10,662 nt of DNA from an uncultured Salinimicrobium sp. (GCA_946887025.1 CAMPJY010000099.1:1-10662); one strand, 5' to 3'. Positions 1 to 6,540 are shown, counted from the first letter of the stretch. Numbers and translations: made by a program. Notes: generated from the sequence alone by a model not told the origin.

Positions 1-54
1 ACAAAACTCCCCCACTCCTCATCCCTTTTATTTTTCTAAACGGTTTTTTTGCCT

Positions 55-62
55 TACTTTTG
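55..62 (+). promoter_or_regulatory. -7 promoter box of the feo operon
   Basis: TACTTTTG matches the Bacteroidota -7 consensus TAnnTTTG. It lies 28 bases before the feoA start, so transcription would begin near position 69, inside the operator-like palindrome that follows. I see no convincing -33 TTTG at the usual spacing; the upstream bases are T-rich. Confidence is moderate because the motif is short. Confidence 0.5.
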
Positions 63-64
63 CC

Positions 65-87
65 TTGTTTAAAATCAATCTAAATAA
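65..87. promoter_or_regulatory. Candidate iron-regulator operator in the feo leader
   Basis: An imperfect 23-base palindrome with 8 of 11 base pairs complementary. Its core is TTTAAAATCAATCTAAA (68-84). It starts three bases after the -7 box and ends three bases before the feoA start codon, so a bound repressor would cover the transcription start. Nearly the same core occurs twice around the TonB receptor promoter (6719-6741 and 6769-6791). The centre resembles the AATnATT core of Fur boxes, so a Fur-family repressor is my first guess, with a DtxR-type regulator as the alternative. Confidence 0.55.
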
Positions 88-90
88 ACA

Positions 91-321
91 TTGAAGATTA
101 CTATAGCTGATTTAAAGCGGGGTGAGCGGGGTATCATCAAGGAATTTTCAGCGGAATTGATTCCCCTGAAACTACTGGAGATGGGTTGCCTTCCGGGAAA
201 CGAGGTTGAGATGGTGCAGATAGCTCCCTTCCGCGACCCTATGTATCTCAACATAAATGGCAGTCACCTGGCCATCCGCAAGGAAACGGCTGCGCAGATA
301 GAAATTGACCTAATCTCCTAA
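91..321 (+). CDS. feoA: FeoA, ferrous iron transport accessory protein
   Basis: A 76-residue FeoA protein. This is a small cytoplasmic SH3-like domain thought to bind FeoB and aid Fe(II) uptake. The sequence has the family pattern: an N-terminal ITIADLKRGERGII strand region, LLEMGCLPGNEVEMVQIAPF in the middle, and a C-terminal LAIRKETAAQIEI strand. The length is normal for free-standing FeoA. The start is TTG: an in-frame TAA lies at 85-87, and a later start would remove the first beta strand. The gene ends two bases before the feoB ATG, so the two are translationally coupled. The leader holds a -7 box and a candidate iron operator, which suggests repression when iron is plentiful. The family call is secure; the TTG start is very likely. 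Confidence 0.93.
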   Translation: MKITIADLKRGERGIIKEFSAELIPLKLLEMGCLPGNEVEMVQIAPFRDPMYLNINGSHLAIRKETAAQIEIDLIS

Positions 322-323
322 AA

Positions 324-2423
324 ATGGGCAAGCAACTTAACGTAGCCTTAATTGGAAATCCCAACACCGGAAAGACCTCTGTTTTTAATAAACTGACAGG
401 ACTGAATCAGCAGGTGGGGAATTATCCGGGAATTACTGTTGAGAAAAAGGAGGGGATCTGTAAGATGCCAAGGGGGCTGAAGGCACATATTCTCGACCTT
501 CCCGGGACCTATAGCTTAAATGCTTCTTCCCTTGATGAAAACATGGTGATCGAGCTGCTGCTCAACAAAAACGATAAAGATTATCCCGATGTGGCAGTGG
601 TGGTTAGCGATGTGGAGAACCTGAAAAGGAACCTGCTCCTGTTCACCCAGATCAAGGACCTCGAAATTCCCACCATCCTGGTCATCAATATGGCAGACCG
701 GATGAAACGCCGGGGGATCAGCATTGATGTACCACAGCTCGAAAAGGAGCTGAACACCAAAATAGCCCTGGTAAGTGCCCGTCGAAACGAAGGAATTGAA
801 GAGCTGAAGGAACTCATCCTCAACTACCGCAATATTTCCACCGAACCCTGCCTCAATGCCAGTTCGATGGATCCCGATTATTTCAACCGCCTGCGGAAGG
901 CTTTCCCGAACCAGTCGCTCTATAAGCTCTGGCTGGTCATCACCCAGGACGTGAACTTCGGAAGCCTGGACCGCAACAGTATAAGCAAGACTCCCGACTT
1001 TCAGACCAAAGATGAAGGGACCCTTAAAAGGATGCAGCAGAAAGAAACCATCCTGAGATATAAGTATATCAATGAAACCCTGAAGAAATGCATGACAGTC
1101 GACGCCAATGCTGCCAAGGGGTTACGTGCTTCGCTTGACAGGATCCTGACCCATAAGGTTTGGGGATATGTGATTTTCCTGAGCATTCTTCTGCTTATTT
1201 TCCAGGCAATATATAATTGGTCTGCTTATCCAATGGATCTCATCGACGCCAGCTTTGTATGGCTGAGTGAGATCGTCAATGCCAATATGCCTCCCGGACC
1301 TTTCACCAGCCTTATTGCTGAAGGAATAATTCCGGGACTGGGTGGAATTGTGATCTTCATCCCACAAATCGCTTTCCTGTTCTTCTTTATATCCCTGCTC
1401 GAGGAGAGTGGATATATGAGTCGGGTAGTATTCCTGATGGACCGTTCCATGAGGAAATTCGGCCTGAGCGGAAAGAGTGTGGTGCCTTTGGTCTCAGGTA
1501 CTGCCTGTGCCATTCCTGCGGTTATGGCTGCAAGAAACATTGAAGACTGGAAAGAACGGCTGATAACCATTCTGGTCGTTCCTTTCACCACCTGTTCCGC
1601 CCGACTGCCGGTATACCTGATCATCATTTCACTTGTGATTCCAGACAAGTCCTTTTTAGGATTCAATCTTCAGGCACTCACTCTGATGCTGCTGTACCTT
1701 CTGGGCTTCGGGATGTCCGTTTTTGCGGCATGGGTATTGAACAAGATCCTGAAAATGAGGACCCGCCCCTATTTCGTGGTCGAAATGCCAAGCTATAAAC
1801 TTCCCATGTTGAAGAATGTGGGCCTGAACGTGGTGGAGAAAACAAAATCCTTTGTCCTGGGAGCAGGAAAGATCATCCTGGCTATTTCCATCATCCTTTG
1901 GGTGCTGGCGAGTTATGGACCCGGGGAGGAATTTGAAAATGCGGAAGAGATAGTGACCTCAGAATTCAGCGAAACCTTTTTACCTGAGCAGGAACTGGAG
2001 AACAAGATCGCCTCCTTTAAGTTACAGCATTCCTATATAGGAAATCTTGGTAAAGCCATAGAACCTTTGGTAGCACCCCTTGGATATGACTGGAAGATCG
2101 GGATCGCCCTTATCAGTTCTTTCGCCGCTAGGGAGGTTTTCGTAGGCACTCTGGCAACTATCTATAGTGTTGGAAGCGACGAGGAGGAAACAATTAAGAC
2201 GAGAATGGCGACAGAAACGAACCAAATCCTTGGCGGACCGCTGTTCACTTTTGCCAGCGGAATTAGTCTGCTGTTGTTTTACGCTTTCGCTATGCAATGT
2301 ATGAGTACCCTGGCCATCGTGAAAAGGGAAACCAACACCTGGAAATGGCCCATGGTGCAACTGGTAGGAATGACAGGTATCGCCTATGTGGCAGCGCTGG
2401 TGGCATTTCAGACACTGAATTAA
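324..2423 (+). CDS. feoB: FeoB, GTPase-coupled ferrous iron transporter
   Basis: Inner-membrane Fe(II) importer of 699 residues, somewhat shorter than the roughly 770 of E. coli FeoB. The N-terminal G domain shows G1 GNPNTGKTS (11-19), G2 PGIT (35-38), G3 DLPG (58-61), G4 NMAD (122-125) and G5 SAR (151-153). A helical spacer (about 165-270) follows, then the membrane part from about residue 280. The two Gate regions are clear: GTACAIPAVMAARNIEDW with Cys395, and PFTTCSARLPVY with Cys424. A later conserved segment, SSFAAREVFVGTLATIYSVG, precedes FAMQCMSTLAIVKRET with Cys659 near the C-terminus. FeoA is separate here, not fused as in some Bacteroidota. The next gene, a small Cys-rich membrane protein, starts 19 bases downstream in the same operon. 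Confidence 0.97.
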   Translation: MGKQLNVALIGNPNTGKTSVFNKLTGLNQQVGNYPGITVEKKEGICKMPRGLKAHILDLPGTYSLNASSLDENMVIELLLNKNDKDYPDVAVVVSDVENLKRNLLLFTQIKDLEIPTILVINMADRMKRRGISIDVPQLEKELNTKIALVSARRNEGIEELKELILNYRNISTEPCLNASSMDPDYFNRLRKAFPNQSLYKLWLVITQDVNFGSLDRNSISKTPDFQTKDEGTLKRMQQKETILRYKYINETLKKCMTVDANAAKGLRASLDRILTHKVWGYVIFLSILLLIFQAIYNWSAYPMDLIDASFVWLSEIVNANMPPGPFTSLIAEGIIPGLGGIVIFIPQIAFLFFFISLLEESGYMSRVVFLMDRSMRKFGLSGKSVVPLVSGTACAIPAVMAARNIEDWKERLITILVVPFTTCSARLPVYLIIISLVIPDKSFLGFNLQALTLMLLYLLGFGMSVFAAWVLNKILKMRTRPYFVVEMPSYKLPMLKNVGLNVVEKTKSFVLGAGKIILAISIILWVLASYGPGEEFENAEEIVTSEFSETFLPEQELENKIASFKLQHSYIGNLGKAIEPLVAPLGYDWKIGIALISSFAAREVFVGTLATIYSVGSDEEETIKTRMATETNQILGGPLFTFASGISLLLFYAFAMQCMSTLAIVKRETNTWKWPMVQLVGMTGIAYVAALVAFQTLN

Positions 2424-2442
2424 TTTATTACAGAAGAACGAT

Positions 2443-2592
2443 ATGGAACTTTTACAGGAAATTTTAGTCTTCATCACCTTCGCTATTGCGGTAGGCTACA
2501 TGTTTACCAAATTTGTTTACAAGCCCAAATTTATTTTCGGAAAGAAGAAATCCGGAAAGGCCTGCGAATCTGGCTGCGGAAGCTGTCATTAG
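2443..2592 (+). CDS. FeoB-associated Cys-rich membrane protein, 49 aa
   Basis: A small gene starting 19 bases after the feoB stop and running from ATG to TAG without interruption. It encodes one hydrophobic helix near the N-terminus (about residues 4-26, EILVFITFAIAVGYMFTKFV), a basic stretch (KPKFIFGKKKSGK), and a Cys-rich tail CESGCGSCH with spacing C-x3-C-x2-C at the very end. This matches the family known as FeoB-associated Cys-rich membrane proteins, which occur directly downstream of feoB in several phyla. Their exact role is not settled; handling Fe(II) or helping FeoB in the manner of FeoC has been suggested. With the helix as anchor and positive residues after it, the Cys tail is probably cytoplasmic. 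It is easily missed because of its size. Confidence 0.85.
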   Translation: MELLQEILVFITFAIAVGYMFTKFVYKPKFIFGKKKSGKACESGCGSCH

Positions 2593-2694
2593 GGGAATTC
2601 CAATAATTTAAATTCCAAATCCCAAATCCCAATGATCAAATATTGAGATTTGGGATTTTTTGGAATTTGGAATTTGAACCTTTGGAATTTCCCC
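2592..2694. repeat. Large inverted repeat between convergent operons, likely bidirectional terminator
   Basis: Two nested sets of complementary arms. The outer arms are GGGGAATTCCAA (2592-2603) and TTGGAATTTCCCC (2682-2694). The inner arms are 2610-2633 and 2642-2668, nearly perfect, with three extra T in the right arm and one mismatch, around an eight-base loop. The arms are built from short alternating words, AATTCC and AAATCCC. The element fills the space between the Cys-rich gene (ends 2592) and the ZIP gene (ends 2699 on the minus strand), so it would stop transcription from both sides. The outer arm begins at the last base of the plus-strand stop codon. Confidence 0.75.
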
Positions 2695-2698
2695 TTCC

Positions 2699-3520
2699 TT
2701 AACTCAGCCCCACATCAAGGCTCATCATAATAATGAAGCCCCCTATGAATCCCATGGTGGCAAGGTCAGTATACTTGCCCCGTTGGGATTCGGGAATAAC
2801 CTCTTCCACTACCACAAAGATCATGGCTCCTGCTGCAAAGGCAAGGGCGTAGGGCAGGATGGGCTCGAAAGTAAGTACCGCCCAGGCCCCAAATACTGCA
2901 GCTACAGGTTCCACGATAGCGGATAATTGACCAAAGTTGAAACTCCTCCAACGACTGAGACCCTGCCGTCGCAGGGGCATGGCTACCGCAAAGCCTTCAG
3001 GAAAATTCTGTAAGCCTATCCCCAGAGCAAGGGCTACAGCTCCCCCAATGGTAGCGCCGTCAATTCCTGCAGCAGCAGCACCAAATAATACGCCTACTGC
3101 CAGCCCTTCAGGAATATTGTGCAGCGTAATGGCCAGGGTAAGAAGGGTGGACCTATGCCAGGGAGTTTTTATTCCCTCAGATTCCTCTATCCTGAAATTC
3201 ACGTGCAAGTGAGGCAGAATCTTGTCCAGTCCGTATAAAAACAACGCCCCTAAACCAAATCCCACCACAGAAGGGATGATTTTTTCAAAGCCTTCCCCCG
3301 GACTCATTTCTATTCCGGGTGCCAGCAGACTCCAGAAGCTGGCAGCCACCATCACCCCTCCCGTGAATCCCAGCATGGCGTCAAAGAATCCGCGGTTCAT
3401 ACTTCTGAAAAGAAATACCAGGGAAGCTCCCAGAGCAGTGAGCAACCAGGTAAAAGTGGTTGCGAGAAAAGCCGCCAGCACCGGGTCCAGTTCCTCAAAA
3501 TAAATAATTATATTTTCCAT
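2699..3520 (-). CDS. ZIP-family metal transporter (GufA/ZupT-like)
   Basis: A 273-residue inner-membrane transporter of the ZIP family, which moves divalent metals (Zn, Mn, Fe) into the cytoplasm. The metal-site motifs are present: HNIPEGLAVG in TM4 (134-143) and QNFPEGFAVAMP in TM5 (171-182), then VVVEEVIPES (236-245) in a late helix. About eight hydrophobic segments are visible, and a short loop holds PHLHVN (103-108). The Q instead of H in TM5 is typical of the GufA branch. The ATG is chosen because an N-terminal helix follows directly. It is the last gene of a minus-strand run after the MntR-like regulator, 85 bases downstream, so Mn(II) or Zn(II) is the likely substrate. A weak -7-like TATATTTA (3546-3553, minus) may give an internal promoter. 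The family is secure; the metal is inference. Confidence 0.93.
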   Translation of the reverse strand: MENIIIYFEELDPVLAAFLATTFTWLLTALGASLVFLFRSMNRGFFDAMLGFTGGVMVAASFWSLLAPGIEMSPGEGFEKIIPSVVGFGLGALFLYGLDKILPHLHVNFRIEESEGIKTPWHRSTLLTLAITLHNIPEGLAVGVLFGAAAAGIDGATIGGAVALALGIGLQNFPEGFAVAMPLRRQGLSRWRSFNFGQLSAIVEPVAAVFGAWAVLTFEPILPYALAFAAGAMIFVVVEEVIPESQRGKYTDLATMGFIGGFIIMMSLDVGLS

Positions 3521-3555
3521 AGGTTAGGGTTTGTAGTTTAGTGTTTAAATATATT

Positions 3556-3604
3556 CTTCGGTCTTCGGACTTCGGTCTTCGGACTCCGGTCTTCGGACTT
3601 CCGA
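3556..3604. repeat. Seven-copy 7-base tandem repeat between regulator and ZIP genes
   Basis: Seven head-to-tail units of about CTTCGGT or CTTCGGA. The last base alternates T and A over the first four units, giving a 14-base period. The fifth unit is CTCCGGT and the seventh is CTTCCGA. The array ends one base before the stop codon of the MntR-like gene and lies wholly in the 85-base gap before the ZIP start. On the transcribed minus strand it reads as repeated CCGAAG. Its function is unknown; it could be slippage-prone spacer DNA or could affect RNA stability. Confidence 0.85.
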
Positions 3605-3605
3605 C

Positions 3606-4262
3606 TCAATACTTCTTCACATACAGATTCCCGGCAATCCGGCTCGAGAGCTGTAATTCCCGCTCCCCGATCTCCACCAGGAGGGAATGGTCAAATTCTT
3701 CCCTTTCCAGCACTTTTATCCGCTGTCCGAGGGCAATGTCATTTTTGTCGAGAAAACGCAGGAAATCGGCCGAGGAATCCTTCACCCCGACACACAGGCA
3801 TTCTTCCCCTGGTTCCACTGCAGAAAGCAGGGTCTTGTTGGTTTCTGAAAAATTCCCCTCCGCATCCGGAATGGGATCCCCATGCGGATCACGGGTAGGA
3901 AATTCGAGAAAGCGGTCCAGTTCAAGGATGAGTTTGTCTGATTTAATATGTTCCAGCTGCTCCGCCACATCGTGTACCTCGTCCCAGGAAAACTTTAGCT
4001 TATCCACCAGAAACACCTCCCAGAGCCGGTGCTTCCTAATGACCGATACAGCAGCATCCTTGCCAAGCCTGCTCAATTTCACTCCCTGGTATTTTTTGTA
4101 CTTCACCAGATCCTTTTCCGAAAGTTTTTTAACCATATCTGTGACTGAGGAAGCTTTGGTCTCCATTTCTTCCGCCAGGGCGTTGGTACTCACTCCCGTG
4201 GGAAAACTGCGCTCCAGGTGAAAAATGGCCTTTAAATAATTTTCTTCAGAATGACTGAACAT
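3606..4262 (-). CDS. DtxR/MntR-family metal-dependent transcriptional regulator
   Basis: A 218-residue dimeric repressor that binds DNA when loaded with Mn(II) or Fe(II). It has an N-terminal winged helix (about 5-65, with TKASSVTDMVKKL as the recognition region), a dimerization and metal-binding domain (about 66-135), and a C-terminal SH3/FeoA-like domain (about 145-218). Aligned by eye to IdeR and MntR, the ancillary-site residues are His78, Glu82 and His97. The primary-site residues are Asn8, Glu101, Glu104 and His105. Glu101 sits where IdeR has Cys102 and MntR has Glu99, which favours Mn-type sensing; Asn8 replaces Asp or Met. It lies 25 bases after the barrel gene and before the ZIP gene, in one likely operon. 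A palindrome upstream of that operon (5101-5116) is a good candidate target. Metal specificity is inferred. Confidence 0.92.
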   Translation of the reverse strand: MFSHSEENYLKAIFHLERSFPTGVSTNALAEEMETKASSVTDMVKKLSEKDLVKYKKYQGVKLSRLGKDAAVSVIRKHRLWEVFLVDKLKFSWDEVHDVAEQLEHIKSDKLILELDRFLEFPTRDPHGDPIPDAEGNFSETNKTLLSAVEPGEECLCVGVKDSSADFLRFLDKNDIALGQRIKVLEREEFDHSLLVEIGERELQLSSRIAGNLYVKKY

Positions 4263-4287
4263 ATTTTAGCTTTAAATTATACTCCTT

Positions 4288-5064
4288 TTAATGGGGAAAC
4301 CTATAGCTTATCCCGGCCCCTGCGGCCAAATCCTGAGGCGAATTGATTCCTGTGCCTGCGTAGGCGTCCAGCTGAAGGTTCGTCATCAGAGAAAAAGTGA
4401 GCCCTGCATCCCAAAAATGTTTTGCAGCACCCATAGGAGGAAGATCTCCATAGACTTCCCCGAAAATCCCCAACTTTCTGCTGATGGAAATTCCGTAGGC
4501 CAGGGTATAGAAATAAGTAACATCACCTACTTCTGGACCCCATCCCGCTCCGAAATTGTAGGATAGGTCGGTATTCTTTGAAACATTATGGGAAAAGGCA
4601 AAACGAAAATCAAAAGCTGTGGTCTCCGGTCGATATTCTTCTTTCACTGTAAATGGCAGGTACAGGTGAAGCAATAGCCCCATTTCCGGGAGCAGGCCCT
4701 TTTCTTCAGTTATCCCTATCTTGGCTCCAACCAGCAAGGGCGCGAATCCAGCCTCCCTAACTATTTCCTTTCCCTCGGGGAACTCCTGTTTTATTTCATA
4801 AAATTCACTGCCCAGCCGGAGTTCAAGATTTTCCAACAGGCCGTAACGAAACAAAGTTGTATTGAACCCGTGTATTTCCAGGTCTTCGTTGCTTTCAAAA
4901 AACATTCCTGTTTCCACTTGAAGAAAGTCTTTTGGGACTAAAGAAGAGGATTCAGTCTGGTCAGGCCTGTCCGTAACCATTTCCTCATACATGGACTCCT
5001 GGGCTGTACTTCCAAAAACAAACAAGCTAATAAGAGCTCCAAGTATGGCTTTGTCTTTTTTCAA
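4288..5064 (-). CDS. Outer-membrane beta-barrel protein, putative transporter (PF13557-like)
   Basis: A 258-residue exported protein. The N-terminus has a signal peptide (KKDKAILGALISLFVFGSTAQ, probable cut after STA). The mature start TDRPDQTESSSLVPKDFLQVETG is a hallmark of the transporter family named for the MetA-pathway of phenol degradation. The rest alternates short hydrophobic and polar strands with turns, ending YRFPH, as expected for a small outer-membrane barrel. The start is TTG at 5064-5062: no in-frame ATG precedes it, and the next Met (about residue 25) would delete the signal peptide. It is first in the minus-strand run with the MntR-like regulator and ZIP transporter, which suggests a role in metal passage across the outer membrane. 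The family name should not be read as evidence for phenol degradation. Confidence 0.8.
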   Translation of the reverse strand: MKKDKAILGALISLFVFGSTAQESMYEEMVTDRPDQTESSSLVPKDFLQVETGMFFESNEDLEIHGFNTTLFRYGLLENLELRLGSEFYEIKQEFPEGKEIVREAGFAPLLVGAKIGITEEKGLLPEMGLLLHLYLPFTVKEEYRPETTAFDFRFAFSHNVSKNTDLSYNFGAGWGPEVGDVTYFYTLAYGISISRKLGIFGEVYGDLPPMGAAKHFWDAGLTFSLMTNLQLDAYAGTGINSPQDLAAGAGISYRFPH

Positions 5065-5100
5065 AAGCTGGTAATTTTATTCAAAGAACGTAAAAATAAA

Positions 5101-5116
5101 TTTAGACAAGCCTAAA
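5101..5116. promoter_or_regulatory. Candidate DtxR/MntR-type operator upstream of barrel-mntR-zip operon
   Basis: TTTAGACAAGCCTAAA is a 16-base palindrome with half-sites TTTAGnC and GnCTAAA; six of eight pairs match. The spacing and half-sites resemble the operators of DtxR/MntR-family regulators. It lies 36 bases upstream of the TTG start of the barrel gene. On the minus strand a weak promoter can be drawn with its -33 TTG inside the palindrome and a poor -7 box (GTTCTTTG) 17 bases later, so binding would block RNA polymerase. Autoregulation by the MntR-like protein is inference. Confidence 0.55.
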
Positions 5117-5120
5117 AAAT

Positions 5121-5162
5121 GCTTAAAAAATAAATTTCCTTTGGTAACAGCCCGGAAAGGAA
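5121..5162 (-). terminator. Possible terminator after the TerB/J-domain gene
   Basis: On the minus strand a seven-base stem, TTCCTTT (5162-5156) with AAAGGAA (5142-5136), encloses a 13-base loop and is followed by a T-rich run, ATTTATTTTTT. It sits about 55 bases after the stop codon of the J-domain gene and before the operator and promoter of the barrel operon. The stem is not GC-rich, so the call is tentative. Confidence 0.4.
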
Positions 5163-5217
5163 CTAAAAGCGTCTGCTTATAAAATTGGAAATCTCTCCCT
5201 TGGAACAGGAAAAAGGA

Positions 5218-5943
5218 TTACATCCCCCGTTCCCGCTGGATCTTCTCGTAGGCCTCCTGTACTTTTCGGAATTTCTCTTCAGCCCCCCTTCGGTAAGCCT
5301 CATCCATGTGGTGAAGTTTATCGGGATGATATTTCTTGGCCATGCTGCGGTAGGCTTTCTTGACCTCAGCATCAGAGGCTGATTTCTCGATCTCGAGGAT
5401 CTTATATGAATCGTCGGTAGATTTGAAGAACATGGCCTTGATGCTCTCAAAATCCTTGGCAGCCAGACGAAGATGCCTTGCAATATCCTGAATCTTGTTC
5501 GCTTCTGCCTGACTCACGCTGCCGTCAGCGTTGGCGATGCTGAAGAGGAAGTGGGTGATCTGCAGTCGCGCCTCATAGCGGGTGCGGGGGACTAGGTACT
5601 GCGCAATCCTGGCTTCCGACAGCTCACGGCTCTTCATCACCTCATTGAACGTGCGGAATACCGCATTGGCACGATCCTTTCCATAGGCCCGCACAAAATA
5701 GGAGCGCACGTAATCCAGCTCTATCTGGCTCACTTTTCCGTCGGCCCTGATCACAATTGCAGAAAGCGACAGCAGGTGAAGCTCGAAATCCTGGGGAGAA
5801 ACCTTTTTCTCAGTTTGAAAACTGAATCCCCCTTTGGAAGAAGGGGTAAAAGAATCGAGAATGCTTCCTATGAAGAAGCCCAGAATTGCCCCGCGAAACC
5901 CATAAACAAAGTAACCCAGTACGGCAAGTACCCATTTAATCAT
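5218..5943 (-). CDS. Membrane-anchored TerB/J-domain protein (DjlA-like co-chaperone)
   Basis: A 241-residue protein with DjlA architecture. It has an N-terminal hydrophobic, Gly-rich segment (about 4-29), a TerB-like all-helical domain (about 50-165, containing RADGKVSQIELDYV and NADGSVSQAEANKI), and a C-terminal J domain (177-241) with the HPD motif at 206-208. J domains stimulate the ATPase of DnaK, so this is probably an inner-membrane-linked co-chaperone. The reading frame stays open upstream to an ATG at 6036. I place the start at 5943 because a -7 box TATCTTTG (5969-5962, minus) lies inside the extension, and because 5943 puts the membrane segment at the N-terminus as in DjlA. It is divergent from the bacilliredoxin gene. 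Substrate and exact role are unknown. Confidence 0.85.
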   Translation of the reverse strand: MIKWVLAVLGYFVYGFRGAILGFFIGSILDSFTPSSKGGFSFQTEKKVSPQDFELHLLSLSAIVIRADGKVSQIELDYVRSYFVRAYGKDRANAVFRTFNEVMKSRELSEARIAQYLVPRTRYEARLQITHFLFSIANADGSVSQAEANKIQDIARHLRLAAKDFESIKAMFFKSTDDSYKILEIEKSASDAEVKKAYRSMAKKYHPDKLHHMDEAYRRGAEEKFRKVQEAYEKIQRERGM

Positions 5944-5961
5944 TACAGAAAATTTTCGTCG

Positions 5962-5969
5962 CAAAGATA
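5962..5969 (-). promoter_or_regulatory. -7 promoter box of the TerB/J-domain gene
   Basis: TATCTTTG on the minus strand is an exact TAnnTTTG match, ending 18 bases before the ATG at 5943. It implies a short leader and argues against the upstream ATG at 6036. A clear -33 TTTG is not seen at the expected distance. Confidence 0.6.
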
Positions 5970-6065
5970 GGATTTTTCGAAGAATGATACCCCCGAAACC
6001 GGAAGGCCCAGTTCCGCCTATGGAAACCAGACTCAAAGGAGTATCGCTAAACCCAAAACTTTTGG

Positions 6066-6073
6066 TATCTTTG
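6066..6073 (+). promoter_or_regulatory. -7 promoter box of the bacilliredoxin gene
   Basis: TATCTTTG is an exact TAnnTTTG match and is identical to the box of the divergent J-domain gene. It lies 34 bases before the ATG at 6108. The -33 region is not obvious. The two -7 boxes are about 100 bases apart, so the promoters do not overlap. Confidence 0.6.
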
Positions 6074-6107
6074 TGACTTCAAAGAATTTATAACAAAACT
6101 TACACAT

Positions 6108-6518
6108 ATGTATCCAGCAGAATTAGTTAAACCCATGCGGGAGGACCTGACCAGCATAGGATTTAAAGAACTTCATACCGAAGCAGAAGTAGATGAGGCC
6201 ATATCCCAGCCGGGAACCACTCTTGTAGTTGTAAACTCAGTTTGCGGCTGTGCAGCAGCCAACGCACGTCCAGGAGCCCGTATTTCCCTCCAGAATGCAA
6301 AAACCCCGGACAACCTGGTAACAGTTTTCGCAGGAGTTGACAGGGAAGCTACAGATAAAGCCCGTGACTACATGGTGCCATTCCCTCCTTCTTCGCCTTC
6401 CATGGCGCTGTTCAGAGACGGGGAACTGGTGCACATGTTGGAAAGACACCACATCGAAGGCCGCCCTGCCGAAATGATCGCAGAGAACCTTAAAGATGCC
6501 TTTGACGAATTCTGCTAG
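6108..6518 (+). CDS. BrxA/BrxB-family bacilliredoxin
   Basis: A 136-residue protein of the YphP/YqiW family, with a thioredoxin-like fold. Members in Bacillus remove bacillithiol from mixed disulfides on oxidised proteins. The active-site CGC motif is seen in NSVCGCAAANARPG (Cys46, Cys48). Other family marks are the MYPAELVKPMREDLTSIGF start, VTVFAGVDREAT, the PFPPSSPSMALFRDGE region, and HHIEGRPAEMIAENL. A Cys is the final residue (136). The length is close to the usual 140-145. It stands alone: its own -7 box lies upstream and a strong terminator follows. It implies that the organism makes bacillithiol or a similar thiol. Whether it is BrxA-like or BrxB-like cannot be told by eye. Confidence 0.93.
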   Translation: MYPAELVKPMREDLTSIGFKELHTEAEVDEAISQPGTTLVVVNSVCGCAAANARPGARISLQNAKTPDNLVTVFAGVDREATDKARDYMVPFPPSSPSMALFRDGELVHMLERHHIEGRPAEMIAENLKDAFDEFC

Positions 6519-6540
6519 TCCGGAATTCTTGAAATTAAGA

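Noticed and set aside
3556..3604. CRISPR-like array
   Set aside because: Units are 7 bases, contiguous, and without spacers; no cas gene is nearby.
3541..4221. Long open frame on the plus strand across the repeat array and the regulator gene
   Set aside because: It is Ser/Arg-rich and antisense to the well-supported DtxR/MntR gene. It starts in the tandem repeat and shows no family features.
5944..6036. Upstream extension of the TerB/J-domain frame to an ATG at 6036
   Set aside because: The extension contains an exact -7 box (5962-5969), would bury the membrane segment away from the N-terminus, and encodes no recognisable domain.
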